The translations under genes were made by a program, and so were the position numbers. Below, in pieces: positions 1-7,281 of a DNA stretch of 22,808 nucleotides. How positions within the stretch are numbered: the first letter of the stretch is position 1; each line of letters begins with the position of its first letter. The notes under the pieces were generated by a model, which saw only the letters and a list, made by a program, of their open reading frames with translations, was not told the DNA's origin and did not search any database. Source of the stretch: SIG644 sp045613985 (lineage in GTDB: Bacteria; Bacillota; Clostridia; Oscillospirales; CAG-272); assembly GCA_045613985.1 (NCBI GenBank), contig JAZLCA010000073.1, forward strand, positions 1 through 22,808, in the 5' to 3' direction.

Positions 1-560
1 TGAACGTCCTCGAAAATGTCAAGAGCCTGCATGGATGCGGCTACCGTGTCCGCGTGCTCGGGAGGCAACTGTGCACCGTCTTCCCAGTAGGCCTTGTAGC
101 CGTTGTATTGCTTGGGATTGTGCGATGCGGTGATATTGATGCCTGCAACACAGCCCAACTCACGCAGAGCAAAGGACAATTCAGGCGTAGGACGCAGTGC
201 ATCAAACAAATAAGCTCGGATGCCCGCTGCGGCCAATACACAAGCGGCGGTCTTGGCAAAATCATCCGAATGGTAGCGGCTGTCGTAAGCAATGGCAACG
301 CCGCTCTCGGCGCGTCCTTCCTTGAGGATCAGAGCAGCCAGTCCCTGCGTCGCATAAGCAACGGTATGGGTATTCATGGCATTCATGCCGACCTTCATGG
401 TTCCTCGCAGACCGGCAGTACCAAAGGAAAGGTAGCAGGAGAAACGCTGACGGATTTCGTCTTCGTTGTCGCGAATGGAGAGCAACTCGCCTCGTTCGTC
501 GGCGGTCAGCTTATCCGAAGCCAACCAACGGTTGTAATTGTCAAGATAACTTTTGCTCAT
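1..560 (-). CDS. Phosphoglucomutase/phosphomannomutase (alpha-D-phosphohexomutase), N-terminal part
   Basis: This reading frame stays open to the window edge, so only the first 186 residues are visible. Family members interconvert hexose 1- and 6-phosphates in the cytoplasm through a phosphoserine. The sequence shows the GTAGLRG motif at residues 47-53 and the active-site loop TASHNP at 144-149, with Ser146 as the expected phosphoserine, followed by YNGYK. These features fit the PgcA-like branch of about 550-580 residues. The ATG at 560 is preceded by AAAGGA (566-571) with a 5-nt gap. It lies 54 nt downstream of the TSCPD gene on the same strand and probably belongs to the same transcription unit. 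Substrate preference (glucose or mannose phosphate) cannot be told from this part. Confidence 0.93.
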   Translation of the reverse strand, partial: MSKSYLDNYNRWLASDKLTADERGELLSIRDNEDEIRQRFSCYLSFGTAGLRGTMKVGMNAMNTHTVAYATQGLAALILKEGRAESGVAIAYDSRYHSDDFAKTAACVLAAAGIRAYLFDALRPTPELSFALRELGCVAGINITASHNPKQYNGYKAYWEDGAQLPPEHADTVAASMQALDIFEDV

Positions 561-573
561 GAGGATCCTTTCT

Positions 574-588
574 GTCGGAGGCTCCGAC
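574..588. repeat. Short perfect inverted repeat between the TSCPD gene and the phosphohexomutase gene
   Basis: GTCGGA and TCCGAC flank a GGC centre. No T-run follows on the minus strand, so it is not a convincing intrinsic terminator. It sits just upstream of the ribosome binding site of the phosphohexomutase gene and could form a small intercistronic hairpin. Confidence 0.35.
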
Positions 589-614
589 CGTGAATTTGGG
601 ATGCGATAAAAAGA

Positions 615-875
615 TCAGGCTGTTTTTTCTTGCAGATACTTGCGGAGTGCAACGGCCACTTGATCGGGGCAGGAGGTGTTCTTGGGGCCGCAGTGAATAT
701 CAGACAGGCGGGAAATCGCGTCTTCAATCGTCATGCCTACCAAAAGGCGGGCAACGCCCTGGGTATTGCCCGAGCAACCGCCCGTAAAGGCGACGGCGCG
801 AATGATGCCGTCTTCGATGTCGATGTCAATGTGACGCGAGCAAACGCCGCGGGGAGTGTAAGAAATATGTTCCAT
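615..875 (-). CDS. TSCPD domain-containing small protein (TIGR03905-like)
   Basis: An 86-residue protein with no assigned biochemical role. It matches the small stand-alone TSCPD family: a GVCSR segment at residues 10-14, an EDGII strand, a GGCSGN turn at 32-37, and the hallmark CGPKNTSCPDQ at 62-72. Cysteines 12, 34, 62 and 69 could bind a metal or cofactor, which is inference. The same domain occurs at the C-terminus of some ribonucleotide reductases. The start is the ATG at 875, chosen because AAAGGA (884-889) lies 8 nt upstream; an in-frame TTG at 893 has no such site. It follows the P-protein-like gene by 30 nt and is probably co-transcribed with it. Confidence 0.88.
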   Translation of the reverse strand: MEHISYTPRGVCSRHIDIDIEDGIIRAVAFTGGCSGNTQGVARLLVGMTIEDAISRLSDIHCGPKNTSCPDQVAVALRKYLQEKTA

Positions 876-905
876 GGGTGTGTTCCTTTCCAAAATAGTA
901 TAGTC

Positions 906-1934
906 TCAAAGATTTTGATATATGCCAAGAGGCAGATACGAAGGGGAATGAATAGACAAATAAAGCAAAAAGGCAAGAAAATCGCTGGTGTGAGCCAAAG
1001 GATCGTTGTCTGCCGGAATTTCAAACCGAAGAGCGAAGGGATGACCTGCGCCGATCAGAATTTCTTCGTCGGTGCGGGGCAGACAGTCCGCTCTGACGAG
1101 TGAGAGCGAGCAGGTAGCCGCGGCAGTCAATACTTCGTTAAGACAAGCGTGATCGGGCTCCTGCCAAAACAGAAATTCAAAGCTGAACTCTTTGTTTGGA
1201 ACCAACAGACGTGGCCACAAAAGTCCTCGGCGGCAAAGCCCGAACACGGTGGTGCTGCGGTTATCCGAGGTAGTGACACTGCAGGTTAGAACGATCTTCA
1301 ATTCATATCTTTGAATCAAATGGTAAAATCTGACCAGCTTGCCGTCTTGTGATGTTTCCAAGGGCAAAATACAGTATTCGCAAAGTCCGTTGAATACTCG
1401 GTCACACACGGCGGTAAAGCTGTCGGAATAGACGGCCTTGGCGGTAGGCAGAACGCGGGAAAAGTGCAGAAACGCCTCGTCCGTGTAAATATTATGCTGA
1501 TACGCAATATTACCTCTGGCGGCAAGCTCCAACGGTTCGGTGTGTCCTAACAGACGCGCCGCAATGGGAGCGGCAGTATCGGGAGTGTTGGCCAAAAGTT
1601 CTTGGTAAAAGCAACTGCACTCAGCGGCAGACAGATGCCGGGAGAGGTGAGAGAGCAGGCGGTCATGACGGCGATCCTGCGCGTTGGGAGGGGAGGACTG
1701 AAAGGATTCTGCCAGCGAGGTCAGGGTTTGGGTGTCGGGAAGATTTCCGTCCTCATTGTCGTCGGCCAGCGCGGCATCGTTGACGAGCGAGGCCAATTCC
1801 TGCATATGGATATAATCGCACTCCAGCATATGGGAAATGCGGCGATGCAGATCGTCAACGTTTTCAATCTCAATGCGGATATCCTTTTGCAGCTGCTGAT
1901 TTTCGTTTTGTGTGTTGGTGCTGATTGATTTCAT
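906..1934 (-). CDS. Truncated P-protein-like protein (chorismate mutase-like / partial prephenate dehydratase-like / ACT-like), function unknown
   Basis: A 342-residue protein that I cannot assign to a characterised family. Residues 141-216 (NIAYQ, then SDSFTAV, NGLCEY, ILPLETS, and YHLIQRYELKIV) read like the first lobe of prephenate dehydratase, where the usual signature is VLPIENSxxG. The sequence then goes directly to residues 223-233, where a TTVF stretch occupies the place of the catalytic TRF motif, so most of the second lobe appears deleted and the conserved Arg is absent. Residues 250-340 resemble the C-terminal ACT domain, ending in LGIYQ where P-proteins have LGCYP-like endings. 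Residues 15-50 are helical and faintly chorismate mutase-like. Dehydratase activity is therefore unlikely; an aromatic amino acid sensor is possible, which is inference. The ATG overlaps the stop of the upstream transporter gene by 4 nt (ATGA), implying translational coupling. Confidence 0.72.
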   Translation of the reverse strand: MKSISTNTQNENQQLQKDIRIEIENVDDLHRRISHMLECDYIHMQELASLVNDAALADDNEDGNLPDTQTLTSLAESFQSSPPNAQDRRHDRLLSHLSRHLSAAECSCFYQELLANTPDTAAPIAARLLGHTEPLELAARGNIAYQHNIYTDEAFLHFSRVLPTAKAVYSDSFTAVCDRVFNGLCEYCILPLETSQDGKLVRFYHLIQRYELKIVLTCSVTTSDNRSTTVFGLCRRGLLWPRLLVPNKEFSFEFLFWQEPDHACLNEVLTAAATCSLSLVRADCLPRTDEEILIGAGHPFALRFEIPADNDPLAHTSDFLAFLLYLSIHSPSYLPLGIYQNL

Positions 1935-3412
1935 GCTTCGTCAGTATCCTGCTCGGACTTTTCGGGCACATCCTCGTTGCTCTCGTCAATGTCGTCATCT
2001 GCGGTTGCATCGGGATCGGCGTCGATATCATCGATGGCATACTCGGCATCTTCTTGCGCATAGGGGGAGATCAGATAATCGTCCCGGCAAGGCTTTTCGC
2101 CTCTTTTGGATTTTCTTGTGAAGGCGTAGGCTATGCGATGCAGATAATAGCGACCCGATACGCGGGGAGGCAGTTCTTCCTCTTCGTCGTCGTAATAATC
2201 GTCCAGATTGTCTGAAAGTCCCTTTTGAGCCAGTTTGTTGTTGGCGAAGCGCTGCACCAGGGCAATGACGACCTTGAACAGAGGAACACCGATGATCATG
2301 CCGAACACGCCCCAAAGGTTGCCCATGATGGAGATGGCGGTGATGACACACAACGAGCTGACACCGGTGCGGTCGCCCAGTACCTTGGGCTCGATGATGT
2401 TACCGTCGACCTGTTGAATGACCAGCGTGATGATAATAAAGACCAGAATCTTGGAGGGATCCGAAATCAGCACGATAAAGCCGGCGGGAATGGCACCGAT
2501 CAGCGGGCCGAAGAAAGGAATGATGTTCATGACACCCATGATGGTTGCCAGCATGGGGGCGTAAGGAATTTGGAAAATGGTGAATGCGATAAATTCAACG
2601 ATGCCGACGATCAGCGAGTCGAGAAGCTTGCCACCCAGAAAACCGCCGAACGCTTTATGCGCACCTTCTGCAGTCTCAAAAATGAGCTGCGCATGCTCTT
2701 CGCTGAACAGGGCTGTGACCAGCTTTTTGATTTGCGCCAGGCGCGTCTCCTTGGAAATGAGCAAATAGAAGGAGATGAACAGCGACAGAATAACATTGGA
2801 GATGGTGGAGAACAGCTTAGCGCCGTAGGATTGCAGGTTGCCCAAAAGGATGGAGAACAGATCGTCCGTATTTCCAATCAACGTTTCGAGCAGGGCATTG
2901 ATCTTTTCCAACGAGATGAATTCTTCAATCGTTCCGTCGGCGGCACCGAAATTGAACTTTCCGGTGACATTAGCGATCAACTGATTGAGATTGGTGATGG
3001 CATTGGCAATATAATTTTCGTATTCTGCGAACAGCTTCTGGAAGCTGTTGATGAGCTGAGGAATAATGAGCAGACCGATAGCGGCGATAACGAGGATGAA
3101 GAACAGATACGTCAGGAAAATGCCGAGCATGCGGCGGAAGGTCTCGGGGACGCGGCGAAGCAAACGGCGCTCAAAGAAATTTAGGATGGGATTGCACAGA
3201 TAAGCCAGAGCGGCACCGCCAATCAGAGGAGTGAGAACAGACAGCACTTTACCGAGGAAATCACCGACGGCAGGCAAATTGCTGATGACGTAAAATATCA
3301 AAACAAGCACGGCAAAAACGACCGTAGATACCGAAAATACGATATTACGGTGAGTGCGTTGCTCCTTGCTTTTACGAGTTTTGTTGGTACGGTTGTTGTC
3401 GGGACGGTTCAT
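1931..3412 (-). CDS. AI-2E/PerM-family transporter
   Basis: A 493-residue integral membrane protein of the AI-2E family exporter/PerM group. Members have been linked to autoinducer-2 or Na+/H+ transport, but most are uncharacterised. Hydrophobic segments lie near residues 23-44, 57-80, 96-121, 203-220, 262-282, 286-317, 322-335 and 353-388. The conserved core IIPFFGPLIGAIP (297-309) and the EPKVLG...V..L segment (341 onward) are clear. An acidic tail (about 402-412 and 456-493) is longer than usual and probably cytoplasmic. The start is the ATG at 3412: GGAGGTGA lies 7 nt upstream, and the promoter at 3488-3516 falls inside any longer reading frame. It is the first gene of a four-gene unit. 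Confidence 0.9.
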   Translation of the reverse strand: MNRPDNNRTNKTRKSKEQRTHRNIVFSVSTVVFAVLVLIFYVISNLPAVGDFLGKVLSVLTPLIGGAALAYLCNPILNFFERRLLRRVPETFRRMLGIFLTYLFFILVIAAIGLLIIPQLINSFQKLFAEYENYIANAITNLNQLIANVTGKFNFGAADGTIEEFISLEKINALLETLIGNTDDLFSILLGNLQSYGAKLFSTISNVILSLFISFYLLISKETRLAQIKKLVTALFSEEHAQLIFETAEGAHKAFGGFLGGKLLDSLIVGIVEFIAFTIFQIPYAPMLATIMGVMNIIPFFGPLIGAIPAGFIVLISDPSKILVFIIITLVIQQVDGNIIEPKVLGDRTGVSSLCVITAISIMGNLWGVFGMIIGVPLFKVVIALVQRFANNKLAQKGLSDNLDDYYDDEEEELPPRVSGRYYLHRIAYAFTRKSKRGEKPCRDDYLISPYAQEDAEYAIDDIDADPDATADDDIDESNEDVPEKSEQDTDEA

Positions 3413-3450
3413 CTGCGTTATCACCTCCAAGGATGAAATGTATGTGTCGG

Positions 3451-3466
3451 ATGGCATATTTGCCAT
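3451..3466. repeat. Inverted repeat in the 5' leader of the AI-2E-family gene
   Basis: ATGGCA and TGCCAT flank TATT. It lies between the predicted transcription start (near 3481) and the ribosome binding site of the minus-strand gene. It may be a small leader hairpin or an operator half-site pair; there is no further support. Confidence 0.35.
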
Positions 3467-3487
3467 GATAAACAATTCAGCAATTAT

Positions 3488-3516
3488 ATTGTATCCTTTT
3501 TTCCTCCATTCGTCAA
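3488..3516 (-). promoter_or_regulatory. Sigma-A-type promoter of the AI-2E/P-protein-like/TSCPD/phosphohexomutase unit
   Basis: On the minus strand TTGACG (3511-3516) and TACAAT (3488-3493) are separated by exactly 17 nt. The predicted start near 3481 leaves a leader of about 70 nt before the ATG at 3412. A very AT-rich stretch directly upstream could act as an UP element. Confidence 0.8.
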
Positions 3517-3538
3517 GACCCACGAGACTATTTTCCGA

Positions 3539-3568
3539 AAAATTAAATATAAATTTATATATAATTTT
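3539..3568. repeat. Near-perfect 30-bp A/T-only palindrome between divergent promoters
   Basis: The centre is a perfect 14-bp palindrome (3547-3560). Outside one mismatched pair (3546/3561) the arms continue for seven more complementary bases each, so 14 of 15 pairs match. It lies about 23 bp upstream of the minus-strand -35 element and 39 bp upstream of the ispE -35 element. It could be a regulator site, a shared UP element, or simple AT-rich composition. Confidence 0.55.
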
Positions 3569-3607
3569 CATTTATACTCCCGACCGATGCAAAATACGGA
3601 CAACGCC

Positions 3608-3636
3608 TTGATTTTTGGGATCGGTTGTGGTATGAT
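3608..3636 (+). promoter_or_regulatory. Sigma-A-type promoter of ispE
   Basis: TTGATT (3608-3613) and TATGAT (3631-3636) are separated by 17 nt. The predicted transcription start is near 3643, just before the GGAGG site. It lies inside any longer ispE reading frame and therefore supports the start at 3664. Confidence 0.75.
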
Positions 3637-3663
3637 GTAAACGAAAAAAGAGTGGAGGCCGGC

Positions 3664-4593
3664 ATGAAAATGACAAGTTTATCCCATCACCGCACAGAAT
3701 ATGCCTATGCAAAAATCAATACCTTTTTGTCTGTTACGTCGCGGCGAGCGGACGGCTATCATGAGCTGTTGTCTCATATGCAGGCCCTGACGCTGTGCGA
3801 TACGCTGACTATGTCGTGGCTGCCTACTCCCGAGAGGGATTTTGCTACTGTCTTGCGCTGTGACGATGCCTCCTTGCCGTGTGACGATACGAATCTGATC
3901 GTCCGTGCAGCAAAGGCTTTGGTGTCTTGCTTGGCTGCAAAAGGAATTTTGGTCAACGGTACTCTTGAAATCAACCTTGAAAAGCGTATTCCCATGGCGG
4001 CAGGTCTGGCAGGAGGAAGTGCCGATGCGGCGGCCACCTTGCGAGGCTTGAACATTCTGTTAAACCGTCCGCTGACCGAGGATGAACTGTGCGATATCGG
4101 CGCATCTTTGGGGGCGGATATCCCGTTTTGCCTTTTGTCTGTAAAGCAACCGGCCATGACTGCCCGGGGCATAGGAGAGGTGCTGGAACCTGCACTTGCA
4201 TTGCCGAAAACTTGCTCGCTCGTCATTGCCTGCGACGGTGAAGGGGTGTCTACTCCCTGGGCGTTCCGTCGGTTGGATGAGTTGGGACATTGTGCTCTCG
4301 CAAAGCAATCGGAACAAGCATATGTCGACCTATCCGAAGCATTGTCCGCGCAGGATTTAAGCCGCGTCGCACCGTACTCGTACAACTGCTTTGAAGCTGT
4401 CGTTCTGCCCGAACGTCCTGCGGCGCGCGCCTTGATGGAGACCATGAGAACGTTCGGTGCCGTTTTTGTCCGCATGAGCGGAAGCGGCCCGTCCGTGGTA
4501 GGATATTTTGATGACGCCGCCAAAGCATCCGCCTGCGCGGAGGAGCTTTTGGCGCGGGGCGTTCGTGCTTATCTGACCGAACCGTTGCGCTGA
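3664..4593 (+). CDS. ispE: 4-diphosphocytidyl-2-C-methyl-D-erythritol kinase
   Basis: A 309-residue GHMP kinase that phosphorylates CDP-methylerythritol in the MEP pathway to isoprenoid precursors, in the cytoplasm. Diagnostic features are AYAKINTFL at residues 14-22, RADGYHEL at 28-35, the ATP loop PMAAGLAGGSAD at 110-121, GADIPFCL at 150-157 with the catalytic Asp152, and a C-terminal SGSGPSV motif. Length fits the family. The ATG at 3664 follows GGAGG (3654-3658) by 5 nt; an ATG two codons later (3670) is a poorer alternative. It has its own promoter. The gene upstream is divergent and the lipoprotein gene follows after 83 nt. Together with ispA it shows that this organism uses the MEP route. 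Confidence 0.96.
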   Translation: MKMTSLSHHRTEYAYAKINTFLSVTSRRADGYHELLSHMQALTLCDTLTMSWLPTPERDFATVLRCDDASLPCDDTNLIVRAAKALVSCLAAKGILVNGTLEINLEKRIPMAAGLAGGSADAAATLRGLNILLNRPLTEDELCDIGASLGADIPFCLLSVKQPAMTARGIGEVLEPALALPKTCSLVIACDGEGVSTPWAFRRLDELGHCALAKQSEQAYVDLSEALSAQDLSRVAPYSYNCFEAVVLPERPAARALMETMRTFGAVFVRMSGSGPSVVGYFDDAAKASACAEELLARGVRAYLTEPLR

Positions 4594-4598
4594 AATAA

Positions 4599-4626
4599 AA
4601 AAATGCAAAAATACGGATGCATTTTT
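4599..4626 (+). terminator. Weak terminator-like hairpin after ispE
   Basis: AAAAATGCA (4599-4607) pairs with TGCATTTTT (4618-4626) around a 10-nt loop, 6 nt after the ispE stop. The stem is AT-rich and the T-run is part of the stem, so it may terminate only partly and let transcription pass into the lipoprotein gene. Confidence 0.4.
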
Positions 4627-4676
4627 GGTGCTTGATTCGTATACAAAGCAAAGATTACGAAGCGGAGGACATCCAA

Positions 4677-6572
4677 ATGAAAAAAAATCGTTGCTTATTC
4701 TCATTCTTGTGCCTTGTGTTGACAGTAGTATTGCTGTTTTCGCTTGCAGCCTGCAAGCGCGGAGAAAAAGAACTTCCGGAAGAACCCGACGAGCCGCCCG
4801 CTCACACCAATAACGAGGTGGCGTCCTATTTCTACGGCTATTCGCGCAAGCACCAACAGTTGTTCCGTTACGAGTTCAACCTGGCCGGACGTCCCTTGGG
4901 GGCGGTTGCGGTCGACTGGTATACGCTGGAGCCTTGTAAAAACCTGCAAGGTAGCGCGCATGATTACCGATATAAGTACGATCACAACGGCCGCCTGATC
5001 GGTCACGAGATTGGCGGCGCGCCCCTTTTGATCGAATACGATGAGCTTGGCAATCCTGTGCGAAGCGTCGGCTTTTCCCGCATCGGCAGTATTGTGACGG
5101 TGGAATACACCTGCGGAGAACAGGGAGATGTTCTTAGTGAGCGGGTGACGCAGCACACACCGACGATTGCTCCCGCTGCTTCTCAAATAACTGTCTATAC
5201 CTACGATGAAGACGGCAGACTGATCGGTGAGAACGATTACGCCTATACTTACGACAAGGACACTGTCCTGTTTGACGCTTGGTATGACGGCTCCGCCCAT
5301 CCCGTTACGATCACGCTGGGCGAAAATGGAGATATTTTAAGTTTGCAGTTTTCATCGAAGAAGAAGTCTTTTCGCTATGATTGGACCTACGACAAGGACG
5401 GCCGGTGCATCTCCTCCTGTGGAAACACATTTGACTACGGTTGGAATACCTTGTCCGAGTGTCAGATCGAGCGGGACGAGAGCGGACGCTTGATTGAGGC
5501 AAATATCACCCGCGAGTGCGATTTGCCGGGGGCTGACATCCACGACGAGCGGTATTGCCTGACGTATGACGAGACGGGGGACGTTGCGCAGAGCGTCATT
5601 TACTATTTGAAAGATGGGAAATATACCCGGCGCTTGACCCACGATTTCGTGGGCGGTATGAGAAAAACGATTTCACAGGACATCTACGTCACCGACGAGT
5701 CCGGCAACGAACAGATCATTCGTGATTCCGTTACCGAATATGACCCTGTTACGGGTAAGTCCCTCAAAACCAGCGGTTACTGGCAAGATGTGCTTCAAGC
5801 GGAATGGATTTCGGAGTACGACGCACTTGGCCGACGGATTGTTTCCGTTGACAACGGATACAACGCCGGCAAGCTGTATGAGACAAAACGCACCGAGTAC
5901 GAGTATGGAAAACAGGAAGATGTCGTAAAAAAGACGGTAACCAACACCTATCCTGCAAGTAACTCTTGGGAGACCATTACCTATGAATATGAAAACGGCG
6001 TGACCGTGCGTCTTTTGAGTGAGGATGAGGTCACTTGGGATGGCAAGCGCATTCATACCTGGTGTGACAGTCAACTGGATCCCAAAACGGAAACGGCCAT
6101 ACACACAATCACAAAAGTCTCTGAAGACGGCGTTCTGACCGAAGAAGAGGAAATGACGATCGATTATCTGTCCGAGCACCAATGGACGGAAAAGCTTGAC
6201 CGAACGCTCTATACGAACGGAAAGGTTTCTCTCAAGGTCCACCGGGAAGACCTCGATGACGGCACAAGTATAACGATGAAAAAACAGTATGAAAACGACA
6301 TTTTGATACTGGATCAGACCATTCGAAGGGCGCCTGGAATCTGGACGGACGGAGACTGGACCTACCGGACTCGTCCGACGTCGGAAACGTACGTGTATTA
6401 CGCAAAGGACGGCACCTTCGATCGCCGCGAGGAGTGGGAATACGGTTACCACAACAACGGATACCGAGCCGAGGCACTGTGCAAAACGTATGACGAGGAC
6501 GGCAAGCTTTTGCACTGCAAAACGGAAATCTATGACAAAGAGGGGAACCTTGTTACCGTCGCCACAAGTTAA
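4677..6572 (+). CDS. Lipoprotein with RHS/YD-like repeats, function unknown
   Basis: A 631-residue secreted lipoprotein. Residues 1-25 form a signal peptide (positive start, hydrophobic core) ending in the lipobox LAAC, with Cys26 as the lipidated residue. The mature part is hydrophilic and carries repeated units of the form YDxxGxLI: near 101, 121, 176, 238, 266 (RDESGRLI), 297, 355 (YDPVTGKS, degenerate), 381, 605 and 619. This is the pattern of RHS/YD repeats, which form extended beta structures. No C-terminal toxin, RHS core (hyperconserved DPxG) or enzymatic domain was recognised, so it is not a typical Rhs toxin. ATG 4677 follows GGAGGA (4664-4669) by 7 nt. A strong terminator ends the gene. 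A surface or envelope binding role is inference. Confidence 0.85.
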   Translation: MKKNRCLFSFLCLVLTVVLLFSLAACKRGEKELPEEPDEPPAHTNNEVASYFYGYSRKHQQLFRYEFNLAGRPLGAVAVDWYTLEPCKNLQGSAHDYRYKYDHNGRLIGHEIGGAPLLIEYDELGNPVRSVGFSRIGSIVTVEYTCGEQGDVLSERVTQHTPTIAPAASQITVYTYDEDGRLIGENDYAYTYDKDTVLFDAWYDGSAHPVTITLGENGDILSLQFSSKKKSFRYDWTYDKDGRCISSCGNTFDYGWNTLSECQIERDESGRLIEANITRECDLPGADIHDERYCLTYDETGDVAQSVIYYLKDGKYTRRLTHDFVGGMRKTISQDIYVTDESGNEQIIRDSVTEYDPVTGKSLKTSGYWQDVLQAEWISEYDALGRRIVSVDNGYNAGKLYETKRTEYEYGKQEDVVKKTVTNTYPASNSWETITYEYENGVTVRLLSEDEVTWDGKRIHTWCDSQLDPKTETAIHTITKVSEDGVLTEEEEMTIDYLSEHQWTEKLDRTLYTNGKVSLKVHREDLDDGTSITMKKQYENDILILDQTIRRAPGIWTDGDWTYRTRPTSETYVYYAKDGTFDRREEWEYGYHNNGYRAEALCKTYDEDGKLLHCKTEIYDKEGNLVTVATS

Positions 6573-6579
6573 ACGCATC

Positions 6580-6614
6580 GCACCGCCCGGCAGCATTGTC
6601 GGGCGGTGCTTTTT
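6580..6614 (+). terminator. Intrinsic terminator after the lipoprotein gene
   Basis: A 13-bp GC-rich stem (6580-6592 with 6597-6609, one G-U pair) closes a GCAT loop and is followed by five T residues (6610-6614). It begins 8 nt after the stop codon and insulates the next promoter. Confidence 0.92.
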
Positions 6615-6648
6615 CGCATGATTTTGCTCATAAAAAGACGGTTTGCAC

Positions 6649-6677
6649 TTGACTTTTATGCAATAAAGAGGTATAAT
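6649..6677 (+). promoter_or_regulatory. Sigma-A-type promoter of the nusB-recN operon
   Basis: TTGACT (6649-6654) and a perfect TATAAT (6672-6677) are separated by 17 nt. The predicted start is near 6684, giving a leader of about 70 nt before nusB that contains a hairpin. Confidence 0.85.
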
Positions 6678-6696
6678 AATACATTATACTGGAGTA

Positions 6697-6715
6697 GTGT
6701 GGCAATCGGCCGCAC
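6697..6715 (+). other. Leader hairpin upstream of nusB
   Basis: GTGTGGC (6697-6703) pairs with GCCGCAC (6709-6715), one G-U pair, around a 5-nt loop. It lies between the predicted transcription start and the nusB ribosome binding site. No T-run follows, so it is not an attenuator by itself; it could stabilise the transcript. Confidence 0.45.
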
Positions 6716-6753
6716 AACGAACGACTAAATTTGATCCAAGAGAGGTAATTTGT

Positions 6754-7281
6754 ATGGCAGCAATGACGAGAAGACAGGCTCGCGAGACGGTATTTGAGCT
6801 TTTGTTTGAGACGGATTTTGACGGCGCCCGCGTACCTGCCGAGGTGCTGGCACTGGCCCGCGAGGACAGAGACATCGAAATGAACGATTACGTCGAAAAA
6901 ACGTATCTTGGCGCGATGGAAAACCGCGCTGTGCTGGACGTCCTGTTGAGTAAATTTTCACACGGATGGAAGACCGACCGTATGTCGCGTGTCAGCCGCG
7001 CCGTGTTGCGTCTTGGCACCTACGAGATGCTGTATTGCAAGGATATTCCCACCAACGTCTCGCTCAACGAGGCAGTCGAATTGACTAAAAAGTTTGATGA
7101 TCCCAAGGCTCGCGCTTTCGTCAACGGCGTGCTCAACAGCATCAAGAACGAAATCGAAAAGACGGGAGCTGCTACCGTGATCGCCAACTGCGAGGCGGCT
7201 CTTGCCGAGGCCGAGGCTGCGATTGAGCCTGCGGAAGCAGAGGATGTCGCACCCGAGACTGCAGACGAAACCAATGAGTAA
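6754..7281 (+). CDS. nusB: Transcription antitermination factor NusB
   Basis: A 175-residue all-helical RNA-binding protein that, with NusE/S10, binds boxA and promotes processive transcription of rRNA operons. The N-terminal TRRQARETVFELLFETDF, the central SRVSRAVLRLGTYEML (78-93) and NVSLNEAVELTKKFDDPKARAFVNGVL (101-127) are typical. The core ends near residue 137; the last 35 residues or so are a low-complexity Ala/Glu-rich acidic tail not usual in NusB. The ATG at 6754 is preceded by AGAGGT (6741-6746) with a 7-nt gap. An in-frame GTG at 6697 lies in the leader hairpin and is too close to the predicted transcription start. It overlaps the next gene by 8 nt. Confidence 0.95.
   Translation: MAAMTRRQARETVFELLFETDFDGARVPAEVLALAREDRDIEMNDYVEKTYLGAMENRAVLDVLLSKFSHGWKTDRMSRVSRAVLRLGTYEMLYCKDIPTNVSLNEAVELTKKFDDPKARAFVNGVLNSIKNEIEKTGAATVIANCEAALAEAEAAIEPAEAEDVAPETADETNE

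Noticed and set aside
2225..3184. A 319-codon plus-strand frame opposite the AI-2E-family gene
   Set aside because: Its composition (Asp, Gln, Gly, Asn rich) is the reverse complement of a hydrophobic membrane protein; the minus-strand gene has family motifs, promoter and ribosome binding site.
3413..3571. N-terminal extension of the AI-2E-family protein to 3571
   Set aside because: The extension would contain its own promoter (3488-3516), while GGAGGTGA sits correctly before the ATG at 3412.
4632..4660. Separate promoter for the lipoprotein gene (TTGATT with TTACGA 17 nt later)
   Set aside because: The -10 candidate matches the consensus too poorly to call; read-through from ispE is as likely.
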